A stretch of DNA of 64,000 nt from assembly GCF_000711795.1 (NCBI RefSeq), contig NZ_JONH01000001.1:372001-436000 (forward strand), read 5' to 3'. This DNA is from Vibrio pacinii DSM 19139. GTDB taxonomy: Bacteria > Pseudomonadota > Gammaproteobacteria > Enterobacterales > Vibrionaceae. This document shows, one piece after another, positions 56,413 to 64,000 of the stretch; position 1 is the first letter of the stretch, and every line of letters begins with the position of its first letter. The notes under the pieces were generated by a model. It did no database searches, was not told the origin of the DNA, and saw only the letters and a list, made by a program, of their open reading frames with translations. A program made the translations under genes and the position numbers.

Positions 56413-57051
56413 ATGCAAACTTTCGAAGCTGCTATTTTCTTGCAGTTTTTCCTTGGCTTAGTCGCTGCGGTAAACCCTGTGGGTATCATGCCTGTTTTTG
56501 TTTCTCTTACTGGCCATATGACCATGGAAGAAAAACACAAAACAGCCACAACCGCTAACCTAGCCGTTGCGATTATTTTGATTATGTCATTACTCGCAGG
56601 GCAAATGCTGCTCGACATGTTCAGCATCTCACTAGACTCTTTCCGCGTCGCTGGCGGATTGCTATTGCTGAGTATTGCGTTTTCAATGATGAGCGGTAAG
56701 TTGGGCGAGGATAAACAGAACAAACAGGAAAAAAGTGAATACGTTAGCCGCGAACAAATTGGTGTGGTTCCATTAGCAATGCCTCTAATGGCAGGACCAG
56801 GCGCAATCAGTTCAACGATCGTCTACGGCGCACGTTACCCAAGCATGCTCGATACTGTTGGCATTGCCTTGACGATTGGCCTTTTCTGCTTGTGCTCTTG
56901 GTTGCTGTTTCGCTCAGCACCATTGATTGTTCGATTCTTAGGCCAAACTGGCATTAACGTCATTACTCGTATCATGGGCCTGATTTTGGGCGCTTTAGGT
57001 ATTGAATTTATCGCCAATGGTCTACGTAACCTCTTTCCTGGGTTAGCCTGA
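56413..57051 (+). CDS. ychE: MarC/YchE family membrane protein
   Basis: 212 residues from the ATG at 56413, which has GGAGGT seven bases upstream. Six hydrophobic segments with the MarC-family signatures 'VAAVNPVGIMPVFVSLTGHM' near the start and 'PLAMPLMAGPGAISSTIVYG' near 120. Integral inner-membrane protein of unknown function; early links of MarC to antibiotic resistance were not confirmed. Adjacent to adhE as in E. coli, which supports the ychE name. Confidence 0.9.
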   Translation: MQTFEAAIFLQFFLGLVAAVNPVGIMPVFVSLTGHMTMEEKHKTATTANLAVAIILIMSLLAGQMLLDMFSISLDSFRVAGGLLLLSIAFSMMSGKLGEDKQNKQEKSEYVSREQIGVVPLAMPLMAGPGAISSTIVYGARYPSMLDTVGIALTIGLFCLCSWLLFRSAPLIVRFLGQTGINVITRIMGLILGALGIEFIANGLRNLFPGLA

Positions 57052-57101
57052 TCATTAATAAGTCGCTATGATAGAAAGATGCATTCACTGGTCTTTCTAT
57101 C

Positions 57102-57944
57102 ATGTCGCAAGATACACTTAAAAATCAGCTTTACATTATTATCTTTGGTACTCATACCCGAGCAGGAAAGGTATTTGATATCGCCCTTATCATTGCCATC
57201 CTCTCATCACTGATTGTTTTGGTATTAGAGTCAGTCCCCTCGATCCGCGCTCAGTGGGCACAACAATTGCGCTATCTTGAATACACGTTTACCGGCCTAT
57301 TCACGATTGAATATTTGTTACGTCTTTACTGCTCACCCAAGCCTGCAGCCTATGCGAAAAGCTTTTATGGTGTGATTGATTTTCTCGCCATTTTGCCCAC
57401 GTATTTAACCTTGTTCTTTCCGGCGGCTTCATTTATGGGCGTAATTCGCGCCATTCGTGTATTGCGTATATTTCGCGTGTTGAAGCTGGTGCGTTACTTA
57501 CAAGAATCCAATATTCTATTGCGTTCATTGCTTATGGCACGCAGAAAAATTTTGGTCTTCTTCAGTTCTCTCGCAATTCTTGTGACCATCTTCGGCGCTC
57601 TGATTTATATCATTGAAGGGCCTCAAAACGGCTTTACCAGTATTCCCAAAAGCATCTATTGGGCCATTGTGACCATTACTACCGTCGGTTACGGCGACTT
57701 AGTGCCTCAAACGCCTTTAGGTAAGGCTATCGCATCGTTAACCATGTTGATGGGCTATTCGATTATAGCGGTGCCGACAGGTATCATCACCGCAGAACTG
57801 CATCAAGAAATGAATGCTCACAAATCTTTGGTTCGGTGTCCTAATTGTTCACGCTCTGGGCATGAATCTGACGCCATGTATTGTAAACACTGCGGCGGCG
57901 AACTGGCAGATCCTGATAATCGAGTGGTCAAAACGAAAGAGTAA
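57102..57944 (+). CDS. voltage-gated K+ channel-like ion transporter with a zinc-ribbon tail
   Basis: 280 residues. Six membrane helices including an S4-like helix with regularly spaced arginines at about 116-131 (RAIRVLRIFRVLKLVR) and a pore loop with the K+ selectivity filter TTVGYGD at 193-199. The cytoplasmic tail carries two CxxC pairs (C246/C249 and C261/C264), a small zinc ribbon, not part of the classical Kv fold. It is probably a tetrameric K+ channel; its physiological role is unknown. No regulatory RCK domain is present. Confidence 0.88.
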   Translation: MSQDTLKNQLYIIIFGTHTRAGKVFDIALIIAILSSLIVLVLESVPSIRAQWAQQLRYLEYTFTGLFTIEYLLRLYCSPKPAAYAKSFYGVIDFLAILPTYLTLFFPAASFMGVIRAIRVLRIFRVLKLVRYLQESNILLRSLLMARRKILVFFSSLAILVTIFGALIYIIEGPQNGFTSIPKSIYWAIVTITTVGYGDLVPQTPLGKAIASLTMLMGYSIIAVPTGIITAELHQEMNAHKSLVRCPNCSRSGHESDAMYCKHCGGELADPDNRVVKTKE

Positions 57945-57980
57945 TCCCTGCATTTCATCAATGGGGATAACGTATCTTTG

Positions 57981-58022
57981 TTTTGATTATGGATGGTTTT
58001 GATTATGGATGGTTTTGATTAT
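57981..58022 (+). repeat. short tandem repeat, 16-bp unit
   Basis: TTTTGATTATGGATGG occurs twice in tandem (57981-57996 and 57997-58012), followed by a partial third copy (TTTTGATTAT). Located just after the channel gene; noncoding. Confidence 0.9.
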
Positions 58023-58048
58023 CGCGAGTTTTGATATTGGAGACAAAA

Positions 58049-58080
58049 AAGGCTGACGTAAGAGCGTCAGCCTTGATTTT
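58049..58080. terminator. terminator between the channel gene and asd
   Basis: AAGGCTGACG (58049-58058) and CGTCAGCCTT (58065-58074), six-base loop, with GATTTTTT after on the plus strand and TTTTTTGTCTCC leftward. Serves both convergent genes. Confidence 0.88.
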
Positions 58081-58159
58081 TTACTAGCAATGCAGCTTAT
58101 TACCAGAGGGCAACATGACTGAACAGGTCACACTCTCAACTCTAAGCAAGAGTCTGGTA

Positions 58160-59278
58160 CTATTCGCCTTTCTCGGCAAGAATAATACGCAAGGTACGAC
58201 GTAGTGGCTCAGCCGCGCCCCACAGCAATTGGTCACCAACGGTAAAGGCATTTAAGAAATCATCACCCATGGCCATTTTGCGCAAGCGGCCAACAGGGAC
58301 TGAGAGCGTGCCAGTGACTTTGGCTGGAGTCAGTTCGGCGGCCGTGATGTCACGATCGTTTGGAATGACCTTAACCCAATCATTGTGCGTAGCGATCATC
58401 TCTTCAATCTCATCCATCGGCACATTTTGCTTGAGCTTAATGGTAAGAGCTTGAGAGTGACAGCGCATTGCACCGATACGGACGCACGTGCCATCGATTG
58501 GTACGGGTGCATCTTGGAAACCAAGGATCTTGTTCGCTTCCGCGCCAGCCTTCCACTCTTCTTTGCTCTGACCGTTATCGCGCTTCACATCGATCCATGG
58601 AATCAATGAGCCCGCCAAAGGTACACCAAACTTGTCCGTCGGGAACTGAGCAGAACGCATGGTATCTGCGACTTTCTTATCGATATCCAAGATAGAGCTT
58701 GAAGGATTTGCCAATTCAGAGCTGACCGAGTCGTTAATCACACCCATTTGAGAAATCAACTCGCGCATGTTTTGCGCACCCGCACCAGAGGCGGCTTGGT
58801 ACGTCATCGCGCTAGTCCACTCAACCAAGCCCTTTTCAAATAGACCACCAAGGCCCATTAGCATCAAGCTAACGGTACAGTTACCGCCAACAAACGTGTT
58901 GGTGCCAGCGTGAATACCTTGTTGGATTTGACTTAGGTTAACAGGATCTAACGTAATGATTGAATCTTGCGCCATACGCAGTGTTGATGCCGCGTCAATC
59001 CAGTAGCCTTTCCAACCTGCTTGACGGAGTGCTGGGTATACTTTCTCTGTGTAACTTCCGCCTTGACAAGTGATCACTGCATCAAGCTGTTTGAGGCTCT
59101 CAATATCAAAAGCGTCTTGTAGTAGCCCAGTATCTTTGCCCAAATTTGGAGCTGGGATACCGACTTGAGATGTGCTGTAAAATACCGGTTCGATAAGATC
59201 GAAATCTTTTTCTTCTACCATGCGTTGCATCAGGACCGAACCTACCATGCCACGCCAACCGACTAAACCTACTCTCAT
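58160..59278 (-). CDS. asd: aspartate-semialdehyde dehydrogenase
   Basis: 372 residues from the ATG at 59278 (GGAGAG upstream). It reduces aspartyl phosphate to aspartate semialdehyde, the branch-point metabolite for lysine, diaminopimelate, threonine and methionine. NADP-binding '[18 protein letters not shown]' at the N-terminus, the catalytic Cys at about 134 in '[16 protein letters not shown]', and '[20 protein letters not shown]' with the substrate His near 275. It is the Gram-negative-type enzyme. Divergent from the antiporter gene. Confidence 0.97.
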   Translation of the reverse strand: MRVGLVGWRGMVGSVLMQRMVEEKDFDLIEPVFYSTSQVGIPAPNLGKDTGLLQDAFDIESLKQLDAVITCQGGSYTEKVYPALRQAGWKGYWIDAASTLRMAQDSIITLDPVNLSQIQQGIHAGTNTFVGGNCTVSLMLMGLGGLFEKGLVEWTSAMTYQAASGAGAQNMRELISQMGVINDSVSSELANPSSSILDIDKKVADTMRSAQFPTDKFGVPLAGSLIPWIDVKRDNGQSKEEWKAGAEANKILGFQDAPVPIDGTCVRIGAMRCHSQALTIKLKQNVPMDEIEEMIATHNDWVKVIPNDRDITAAELTPAKVTGTLSVPVGRLRKMAMGDDFLNAFTVGDQLLWGAAEPLRRTLRIILAEKGE

Positions 59279-59718
59279 TCTCAACTCTCCATGTAATCTA
59301 ATTCAAAGGGGAATACACCAATATTCATTGTTCGAAGCAAAATCTCAAGGGAAATTGCGTTAAACGGTTAAATTTTAGCCATATCTGGTCATTTACTTGA
59401 TCAAAGATAAATTTGGCTGATTTTATTGCCATTGTTATCTGGTTCGTCCTAAAAACATCAAGATTAAACAACACCGAAAAAAGCGTGCCACAAATCGTTT
59501 ACATTACAAAACATTTCATTTGGTTAAATTTAACTTTTTACGACATTTTAATCTGCACATTAAACATTAAAAAGACTCAAATCACAGCAATTGGACATTT
59601 TCTCGAAATAATATTCTAGCTACTGTAAAGTACATCCTATCTAAAAAATGGGCTCACACCCTATCTAAGTAAACTCATTTATTTGTATGCACTCATAACA
59701 CTAATTAAGAGGCTCCTC
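59279..59718. other. intergenic region between divergent asd and an antiporter gene
   Basis: 440 bases, AT-rich, no gene. I looked for a lysine riboswitch because some NhaC-family transporters and lysine genes have one; the conserved lysine-box core is not seen. Promoters cannot be placed with confidence. Confidence 0.5.
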
Positions 59719-61152
59719 ATGACACAACACTCCCCCCGCCTGCCTAGCTTGTTGCAGGTTGTTGTCTCACTTGGGTTATTTCTTCTGCTTGCGTTCTCGT
59801 TCACCGCTAAGCTTGATCTCCCAATTCAACTGGCTTTGTATATTGGCTGGTTTATCATTATCGTTCTTGGCATTCGTTTAGGTCATCAATACAAAGATCT
59901 CGAAGTAGCGGCACTTAACGGTATTTCAAATGGTTTAGGTGCGGTATTGATCCTCTTAGCGGTTGGCGCTTTGGTCGGCACTTGGATTTCGGGCGGTATT
60001 GTTCCGACCATCATTTACTACGGTCTGAAAGCGATTCATCCCTCTATTTTCCTTCTCGCGACGATGATCATCTGTTCGTTAACCGCGCTGGCAACTGGTA
60101 CCTCTTGGGGGGCTGCCGGTACGGCTGGTATTGCCATGATGGGGATTGGTCAAGGCCTTGGCGTCCCAGCACCAATTACCGCTGGTGCCGTACTGTCAGG
60201 ATGTTATTTCGGCGACAAGATGTCCCCACTGTCTGACTCAGTAATTTTGGCTTCTTCTATGTCAAATGTTGAGGTCATGGAGCACATTAAAGGCATGCTG
60301 CCAGTGGCGCTAATTAGCTACATCATCACTGGTATTATGTTTACCGCATTTGGTTTCCACTACGCAGGTAACGTGGATATGTCCCAAGTGCAATCGGTTA
60401 TTCAAGCCATGGAACAACAGTTCTACATCACCCCTTATTCGTTCGTTCCAGTCATTATCGTATTGGGTCTTTTGGCCATGCGTATGCCTTCATTCCCAGT
60501 GATTAGCTTTGGTTCTTTGTTAGGTATTATCTGGGCGGTGATGATCCAAGACGTCAATTTCCTTCAAGCATTCAACACCGCATGGGCACCGTTTGAAATA
60601 GAATCTGGCATTGGCTTTATTGACTCTATTCTAAACCGTGGCGGCATGTCCTCAATGCTTGGCTCTGTCGCAGTGATCGTATTTGGTCTTGGTTTTGGTG
60701 GCCTGCTGGATAAAGTCGGTGTGCTTGAAACTATTGCTAAACTGTTTGAACGAAGAGTTCAAAGCGCTGGTTCACTGGCCACCAGTACGATTGGTACTGC
60801 GTTTATGGGTAACGTTTTTGGCTCTGCAATGTATGTATCTTTGATTTTAACGCCAAAAATTTGCGCTAAAAACTACGACCGCTTGGGCTACAAACGTAAA
60901 AACCTATCGCGTAATGCTGAATTTGGCGGCACGTTGACGTCAGGCATGGTGCCTTGGAGTGATAATGGTATATACATGGCGAGTATTTTAGGTGTTGCGA
61001 CGCTGTCTTATGCTCCCTTTATGTGGTTGAGCTTCGTTTGTATCATCGTCACTATCGTCACTTCATACATGGGCTGGTTCGTTGATAAATGTGAACCAAC
61101 TGCTGAGGCGAGTGAAGAAGAGCAAACGCAATTAGCCAATCAAACCGTTTAA
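59719..61152 (+). CDS. NhaC-family Na+/H+ antiporter
   Basis: 477 residues from the ATG at 59719 (AGAGG upstream); a 12-residue longer frame has no ribosome-binding site. About twelve membrane helices with NhaC-family features: 'NGISNGLGAVLILLAVGALVG', 'TGTSWGAAGTAGIAMMGIG', 'GDKMSPLSDSVILASSMSNV' and 'SGMVPWSDNGIYMASILGVA'. It exchanges cytoplasmic Na+ for protons, or in some relatives transports amino acids such as lysine; sequence does not decide this. An acidic tail follows the last helix. Divergent from asd. Confidence 0.9.
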   Translation: MTQHSPRLPSLLQVVVSLGLFLLLAFSFTAKLDLPIQLALYIGWFIIIVLGIRLGHQYKDLEVAALNGISNGLGAVLILLAVGALVGTWISGGIVPTIIYYGLKAIHPSIFLLATMIICSLTALATGTSWGAAGTAGIAMMGIGQGLGVPAPITAGAVLSGCYFGDKMSPLSDSVILASSMSNVEVMEHIKGMLPVALISYIITGIMFTAFGFHYAGNVDMSQVQSVIQAMEQQFYITPYSFVPVIIVLGLLAMRMPSFPVISFGSLLGIIWAVMIQDVNFLQAFNTAWAPFEIESGIGFIDSILNRGGMSSMLGSVAVIVFGLGFGGLLDKVGVLETIAKLFERRVQSAGSLATSTIGTAFMGNVFGSAMYVSLILTPKICAKNYDRLGYKRKNLSRNAEFGGTLTSGMVPWSDNGIYMASILGVATLSYAPFMWLSFVCIIVTIVTSYMGWFVDKCEPTAEASEEEQTQLANQTV

Positions 61153-61158
61153 TGTCTG

Positions 61159-61186
61159 AAGCGCCTCCAATGAGGCGCTTTGTTTT
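61159..61186. terminator. terminator between the antiporter and the HPt gene
   Basis: AAGCGCCTC (61159-61167), loop CAAT, GAGGCGCTT (61172-61180), then TGTTTTTT; serves the convergent genes. Confidence 0.88.
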
Positions 61187-62413
61187 TTAGGATTGATGAC
61201 TTTGTAAAAATTGCTCACTTTCATAAATCGCTCGATCAAGTCGCAGCTTAAGCTCTTTCATCACCGAATCACTCGGCTGTTGACCCGATTTTATCGCAAG
61301 TTCTACTTCACCTGCTACTTCACGTAACTTCATCGCCGCCAAATTGCCTCCCACGCCTTTTAGACTATGTGCCTTGCGCTGTGCATCTTGGGGGGCATCA
61401 CTAAGTAATTGCTGTATTCTTTCCGCGTCGCCAGTATGATCTTCAATGAAGACTTCCAATAACATGCAAACAGACTCGATATCATTGCTGAGAGAATCAA
61501 GCATTTTATCAAAATCGATCTCCGTTTCGTCTTTTAACACCGTCATCGCCATCTTCTCCACATTTTCAGACACAGGTTCAACCTCCTCAAACAGCGGTGG
61601 TGCAGCCACAAGTGGCTTACTGGTTTTTTTTACAGGCTGGGAGTAACGTAAGCTATAAGCAATCAAGCCAACAAGCAGACAAAGGGTCAGCATGCTTACC
61701 CCACCAGCCAGCAGAATATAATCGGTGAGCAAACCATTGAACGCAATACGTTGTGTGTTGACCTGAGCGTAAACATCATGATTAATGAGTTTTTTTAATA
61801 TGTACTGACCTTGGGCATAACCACTCAGTACTTGCGAAACCTGCGCCAATACCGATTGCAGATCTTTAGCTTGCTGAGCGGGCAGTGCTTCACTAAAAGT
61901 ATAAATGTCATCGAGCTCACGATAAATTGCGGGGTTAGAGTCATTTTCACTGAAAATGGCATCCAGTACGTTGGTGGCCAATTTAAAATACAGTTGTGAA
62001 ATCTCAGGCTCAAATTGGTACTTGTCGCGCATGGCGCGCATCGCTTCGACCAAGGTCAACAGATTTATATTGTTATCCAGATAGATTTGAGTCTGCTCAA
62101 TATAGCGATCAGTGGTGTAAAACAGCTGTTGTGTATCAGGCACAAACCAGTAGTCTTGGCCATGGGTCTCTATTTGCAGTCGGAGCGCATAGACTAATTG
62201 CAGATCGAGGGACTCAACATCGGCACGTTCAATTCGTGACGGTGCATCTAGTGACAATGACTCGCGAAGGCCTTGCAGAGCACTACCGAGTTCATAAATT
62301 TGTTCTTTGGTTGTGAACGTAGAACGGTAATTACTGGCAATCAGTAACATGCTGATAAGCCAAAGGATCAATAGCCCCATTCCAAGTTTGAGTGTCTTGC
62401 CACCCATGCTCAT
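61187..62413 (-). CDS. membrane-bound HPt (histidine phosphotransfer) protein with a periplasmic sensor-like domain
   Basis: 408 residues. Membrane helices at about 9-27 and 230-252 flank a helical periplasmic domain (about 28-228). The cytoplasmic C-terminus is an HPt domain with the phosphoacceptor H349 in 'KAHSLKGVGGNLAAMKL'. There is no kinase or receiver domain, so it is an orphan relay protein that may exchange phosphate with a hybrid kinase and receive a periplasmic signal directly. No partner gene is adjacent. I cannot match it to a named Vibrio phosphorelay protein. Confidence 0.8.
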   Translation of the reverse strand: MSMGGKTLKLGMGLLILWLISMLLIASNYRSTFTTKEQIYELGSALQGLRESLSLDAPSRIERADVESLDLQLVYALRLQIETHGQDYWFVPDTQQLFYTTDRYIEQTQIYLDNNINLLTLVEAMRAMRDKYQFEPEISQLYFKLATNVLDAIFSENDSNPAIYRELDDIYTFSEALPAQQAKDLQSVLAQVSQVLSGYAQGQYILKKLINHDVYAQVNTQRIAFNGLLTDYILLAGGVSMLTLCLLVGLIAYSLRYSQPVKKTSKPLVAAPPLFEEVEPVSENVEKMAMTVLKDETEIDFDKMLDSLSNDIESVCMLLEVFIEDHTGDAERIQQLLSDAPQDAQRKAHSLKGVGGNLAAMKLREVAGEVELAIKSGQQPSDSVMKELKLRLDRAIYESEQFLQSHQS

Positions 62414-62515
62414 CCTTAAAAAATATAAATTCCCTTTAATACAAGCATATACATTGTGGCGCAGAAGTGGAGGACTAACTACAAAAATGTTGCAGTTAGT
62501 CCTTCGATGATGAGG

Positions 62516-63517
62516 TTATTTATTGCGTGTCAATTGATCGCGCAAGTTAGGTGGCGTGCCTTTAATGGTTAAGGTATCGGTTTCTGGATCGTAGAATACA
62601 CGTTCACCCATCAGCAAACTGTCAAAGCTGATGTTTAAGCCACCGCCCGCTCCGACATATTTTGTTAGTTTACGTACCGTCGCTCGATCAGCAGGAAAGC
62701 TCTCTTCCAGCTCATAGCCTTGAGCTTGGGTATAGTCGAGAAAGCTTGTGCCATCTTGTGATGAAGGTAATTCACCGGACAGTTCACGAACCTGTACTTC
62801 ATCGCCCACTTTGATCTGTTCATTGCAGTAATCCGCAACTTGCTTCTTGTAACTGATCACTTCGTCTTTTTCGAGCTTTGAATCGGCACAGAAATCATCA
62901 ACTGCTTGCATCAATACTTGGTTTTGTTGTTTGGTATCTAAACCAACTTCGGCTTGGAGAAAATCGAGGAAGAAGTCCGCCACCTTACGGCCAACGCGAC
63001 CTTTGATGTAAGCTAAGTAACGATTGGATTGTTTGTCTGTTGCATAACTGGTTAAATCGATGCGTGCGGCAATGTCCATCTTGCTCAAATCAAGGTAATC
63101 GGTCGCACTAATATCTAGGCCTTCGGTCACTTTCAAGCTCTGGTTCGATGGGATAATCGCCACGAATAAATAGTCCGTTGCTAAAGATTGGTATTCCGCA
63201 ATCACTAGAATACCTTCATCAGCAAATGGGTATTTGGCTAGCTCGTTTTTGAGACGATTGGCGCTTGATTGTGAGAAATCATAAAAACTTTGCTTTTCTT
63301 GACGTAAATCTTGCAACCACAACTGAAATTCGCTGTCAGACTTAAAGCTGCCAAAACCTTTGCCGGCTTTTGAATGAAATACTCGATGAAGCTCAGCAAC
63401 CAGATTTTCAGTTGCAGCATCATTGGCAAGAGATTCAGCACGAAAGTTGACAACTAGTTCATCTGAATCGTTTTTTTGTAATTGGTGAAGGATAACGTTA
63501 GAGAGATGAAGGCTCAT
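62516..63517 (-). CDS. yejK: nucleoid-associated protein YejK
   Basis: 333 residues, family length. Family motifs include 'VILHQLQKNDSDEL', 'DYLFVAIIPSNQSLKV', 'DLSKMDIAARIDLT' and 'RYLAYIKGRVGRKVADFFLDF'. YejK binds the nucleoid and has been linked to topoisomerase activity in E. coli. It is divergent from yejL, as in E. coli. Confidence 0.96.
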   Translation of the reverse strand: MSLHLSNVILHQLQKNDSDELVVNFRAESLANDAATENLVAELHRVFHSKAGKGFGSFKSDSEFQLWLQDLRQEKQSFYDFSQSSANRLKNELAKYPFADEGILVIAEYQSLATDYLFVAIIPSNQSLKVTEGLDISATDYLDLSKMDIAARIDLTSYATDKQSNRYLAYIKGRVGRKVADFFLDFLQAEVGLDTKQQNQVLMQAVDDFCADSKLEKDEVISYKKQVADYCNEQIKVGDEVQVRELSGELPSSQDGTSFLDYTQAQGYELEESFPADRATVRKLTKYVGAGGGLNISFDSLLMGERVFYDPETDTLTIKGTPPNLRDQLTRNK

Positions 63518-63601
63518 GATGAAATTTATCGCTGCGTAGGTTTCAGTTGCGTGGCATTGTAGGTTATCATAAGCCGCTTTACTATCATCATTAGAGTCTT
63601 T

Positions 63602-63817
63602 ATGCCGATTACATCTAAATACAGTGACGCAAAAGTTGAACGCATCCTAGCGGAAGTTGCTGCTGTACTTGAAAAACATTCAGTTGGTCCAGATCTTGCC
63701 TTAATGATTGCAGGCAATATCGCTACCAATGTCTTAAATCAAGATGTTGGGGCTTCACAACGCAAAGCAATTGCTGAAAAATTCGCACAAGCACTTGTTT
63801 CTTCAGTTGAAGAATAA
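63602..63817 (+). CDS. yejL: YejL family protein (DUF1414)
   Basis: 71 residues, family length. A compact helical protein opening [19 protein letters not shown], with '[15 protein letters not shown]' in the middle, typical of YejL. Function unknown. It precedes yejM by about 35 bases on the same strand and probably shares its transcript. Confidence 0.95.
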   Translation: MPITSKYSDAKVERILAEVAAVLEKHSVGPDLALMIAGNIATNVLNQDVGASQRKAIAEKFAQALVSSVEE

Positions 63818-63852
63818 AACACCACAATAATAACGGATAATAGAACACTGAC

Positions 63853-64000
63853 ATGGTCGATAACGGAAACACATACGGCGAACGCGTGTCGCGTTTAGTG
63901 GGTTGGGGGCATTGGTTTGCCTTTTTCAACATCATTGCGGCAATGCTTATTGGAACCCGTTATATCACTCAGTCACCTTGGCCAGAAACCTTGCTCGGTC
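63853..64000 (+). CDS. yejM: YejM (PbgA/LapC), inner-membrane sulfatase-like protein, N-terminal part (cut by window end)
   Basis: About 49 residues are present from the ATG at 63853 (MVDNGNTYGERVSRLVGWGH), leading into a first membrane helix (FAFFNIIAAMLIGTRYI). This is the N-terminus of YejM, an essential regulator that senses LPS at the periplasmic leaflet and protects LpxC from LapB/FtsH. LapB is encoded at 13643-14812 in this window. Follows yejL, the conserved order. Confidence 0.92.
   Translation, partial: MVDNGNTYGERVSRLVGWGHWFAFFNIIAAMLIGTRYITQSPWPETLLG

Noticed and set aside
59279..59718. Lysine riboswitch upstream of the NhaC-family gene or asd
   Set aside because: The conserved lysine-box core elements were looked for on both strands and not found; only a lone AAGGGGAA is present.

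Overview
The window is a stretch of Vibrio-type gammaproteobacterial chromosome, most likely the larger chromosome. The evidence is the co-occurrence and order of housekeeping blocks (tig-clpP-clpX-lon-hupB-ppiD, cmk-rpsA-ihfB-lapA-lapB-pyrF, ycgL/minCDE, adhE/ychE, yejK/yejLM) and protein sequences that read as Vibrio orthologues. The species cannot be named from sequence alone. Nearly all genes are intact core genes. The clear exception is an accessory island of about 7.2 kb at roughly 5.0-12.2 kb.

Layout: 0-4.8 kb holds an ABC transporter pair (periplasmic binding protein plus the start of its permease), a Methyltransf_32-type methyltransferase, cysB and a membrane-anchored coiled-coil protein of unknown function. 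At 4.87 kb the resident miaE (tRNA 2-methylthio-N6-isopentenyladenosine-37 hydroxylase) begins but is broken after 50 codons; its remaining 3' part resumes at 12.17 kb. Between the halves lie (i) a RloC/PrrC-like AAA ATPase with a CxxC zinc-hook-type motif and a candidate C-terminal anticodon-nuclease domain, (ii) a complete, divergent miaE that can replace the broken one, (iii) a two-gene operon encoding a small HEPN-like protein and a 953-residue protein that fuses a ParA/MinD-like 'KGGVGR' ATPase to a second P-loop ATPase through an acidic, internally repeated linker, and (iv) a noncoding tail with a perfect hairpin. No integrase or transposase is visible. The island looks like a phage-defence cargo, and the HEPN/double-ATPase operon is the best candidate here for an undescribed system.

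12.8-27.2 kb is a long leftward run of core genes: protein quality control (tig, clpP, clpX, lon, ppiD), nucleoid proteins (hupB, ihfB), translation (rpsA), nucleotide synthesis (cmk, pyrF) and envelope control (lapA, lapB), punctuated by clear terminators. lon has a good sigma-32 promoter and tig a sigma-70 promoter with a long structured leader.

27.6-34 kb is a C4-dicarboxylate module: the DctB/DctD two-component system faces a dctPQM TRAP transporter that has a near-consensus sigma-54 promoter, which fits DctD being a sigma-54 activator. 34.4-41 kb is a sugar ABC transporter resembling the Pseudomonas GtsABCD glucose system, led by its own OmpR-type regulator and histidine kinase. 41-51 kb holds selO, a NIT-domain chemoreceptor, a DUF2913-like gene, tRNA-Arg(UCU), folD with a perfect PurR box, a nucleoside transporter with a CRP-like site, a LysR regulator, a lytic transglycosylase and ycgL. 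51-64 kb holds minCDE, adhE, ychE, a voltage-gated K+ channel-like protein with a zinc-ribbon tail, asd, an NhaC-type antiporter, an orphan membrane HPt protein, yejK, yejL and the start of yejM.
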